6,264 nt of DNA, taken from assembly GCA_025356715.1 (NCBI GenBank), contig JANXRU010000085.1, positions 1-6,264 of the forward strand, written 5' to 3'. Source of the DNA: Bacteroidota bacterium. GTDB taxonomy: Bacteria; Bacteroidota; Bacteroidia; B-17B0; B-17BO. The position numbers and the translations under genes are program-made. Shown piece by piece: positions 5,836 through 6,264 of this stretch (its first letter is position 1; each line of letters begins with the position of its first letter). A model generated the notes under the pieces. The model worked only from the letters and a program-made list of their open reading frames with translations, was not told the origin of the DNA and did no database searches.

Positions 5836-6264
5836 ATGCACAGTTGGGCCAACGATTTCTCGAATTTACTTTCCATTAATGGATTAATAACTTTATTGAC
5901 TTTAACCATTTTAGAAATTATATTGGGGATTGATAATATCATATTTATCTCCATTGCTGTTGACAAATTACCTCGTGAACTTCAGTCTAAAGCTAGAACC
6001 ATTGGCCTACTATTGGCATTAGTGGTTCGTACTGTTTTATTGTTTTGTATAGGTTGGATTGCTGGTCTTGTTAATCCTATTTTTCATTTAGCAGGATATG
6101 GAGTATCTGGTAAAACGTTAATCCTATTTGGAGGTGGTTTATTTTTATTAATTAAAACATGGTCAGAAATTAAAGAAATAATTCATGGCGCTGAAGAAGA
6201 AATCTCTAAAGAAAAATCGGGCAAAAATACATTCTATGCTATTATTGTACAAATCATAATCATT
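5836..6264 (+). CDS. TerC-family integral membrane protein, C-terminus outside window
   Basis: The frame opens at the ATG at 5836-5838 and stays open for 143 codons to the window edge. The sequence is that of a TerC-family membrane protein. The hallmark acidic membrane motif is present as EIILGIDNIIFISI (residues 27-40; E27, D33, N34). Membrane segments lie at about 16-42, 55-79 and 93-107, followed by GGGLFLLIKTWSEI (99-112), also typical of the family. The charged loop 113-130 leads into the next membrane segment, where the second conserved Asp cluster should follow but is cut off. The family is named for tellurite resistance, but many members are thought to move metal ions such as Mn2+ across membranes. 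The substrate here is not shown. It is divergent from the padR operon and shares its 318-bp control region, so coregulation is possible. No other start gives a better N-terminus. Confidence 0.93.
   Translation, partial: MHSWANDFSNLLSINGLITLLTLTILEIILGIDNIIFISIAVDKLPRELQSKARTIGLLLALVVRTVLLFCIGWIAGLVNPIFHLAGYGVSGKTLILFGGGLFLLIKTWSEIKEIIHGAEEEISKEKSGKNTFYAIIVQIIII

Noticed and set aside
5772..5966. 64-codon minus-strand open frame
   Set aside because: It is antisense to the start and promoter of the terC-like gene, whose protein is clearly recognisable. The frame shows no family signature.

Overview
The window is AT-rich DNA that looks like a member of the Bacteroidota, most likely a Flavobacteriia-type organism. 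The evidence is an outer-membrane barrel protein with an N-terminal carboxypeptidase-regulatory-like domain, a long Bacteroidota-style PspC protein, A-rich translation starts without Shine-Dalgarno sequences, and promoter boxes that fit the Bacteroidota TAnnTTTG -7 consensus. No rRNA, tRNA, CRISPR array, insertion sequence or phage gene was seen.

Layout. Five genes lie on the minus strand and read right to left: a small exported protein with a TonB-C-like sequence (5167-5517), a short PadR-type repressor (4830-5162), a 609-residue PspC-domain membrane protein (2983-4812), an 810-residue TonB-receptor-like outer-membrane barrel (453-2885), and the start of a second exported carboxypeptidase-regulatory-like protein (1-425, cut by the window edge). 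The first three are separated by 4 and 17 bases and look like one operon. A 97-bp gap with two inverted repeats precedes the barrel gene. The last two genes are 27 bases apart and are probably cotranscribed. A TerC-family membrane protein gene (5836 onward, cut by the window edge) runs divergently on the plus strand.

Regulation. The 318-bp divergent region (5518-5835) holds the clearest non-coding signals. A perfect 16-bp inverted repeat (5717-5753) overlaps the -33 region of a predicted minus-strand promoter (-7 box TATCTTTG, 5704-5711). Its core, TAGTACTA, recurs as TAGTACTG at 5672-5679. This is a good candidate for the PadR operator. A second long dyad (2926-2977) with an adjoining 18-bp palindrome (2911-2928) sits upstream of the barrel gene and may be a separate control site.

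Working picture (inference). PadR senses a signal and controls an envelope module made of a small periplasmic protein and the PspC-type inner-membrane protein. The barrel and its companion form a neighbouring outer-membrane unit, either in the same regulon or merely adjacent. No function beyond family level can be read from the sequence.
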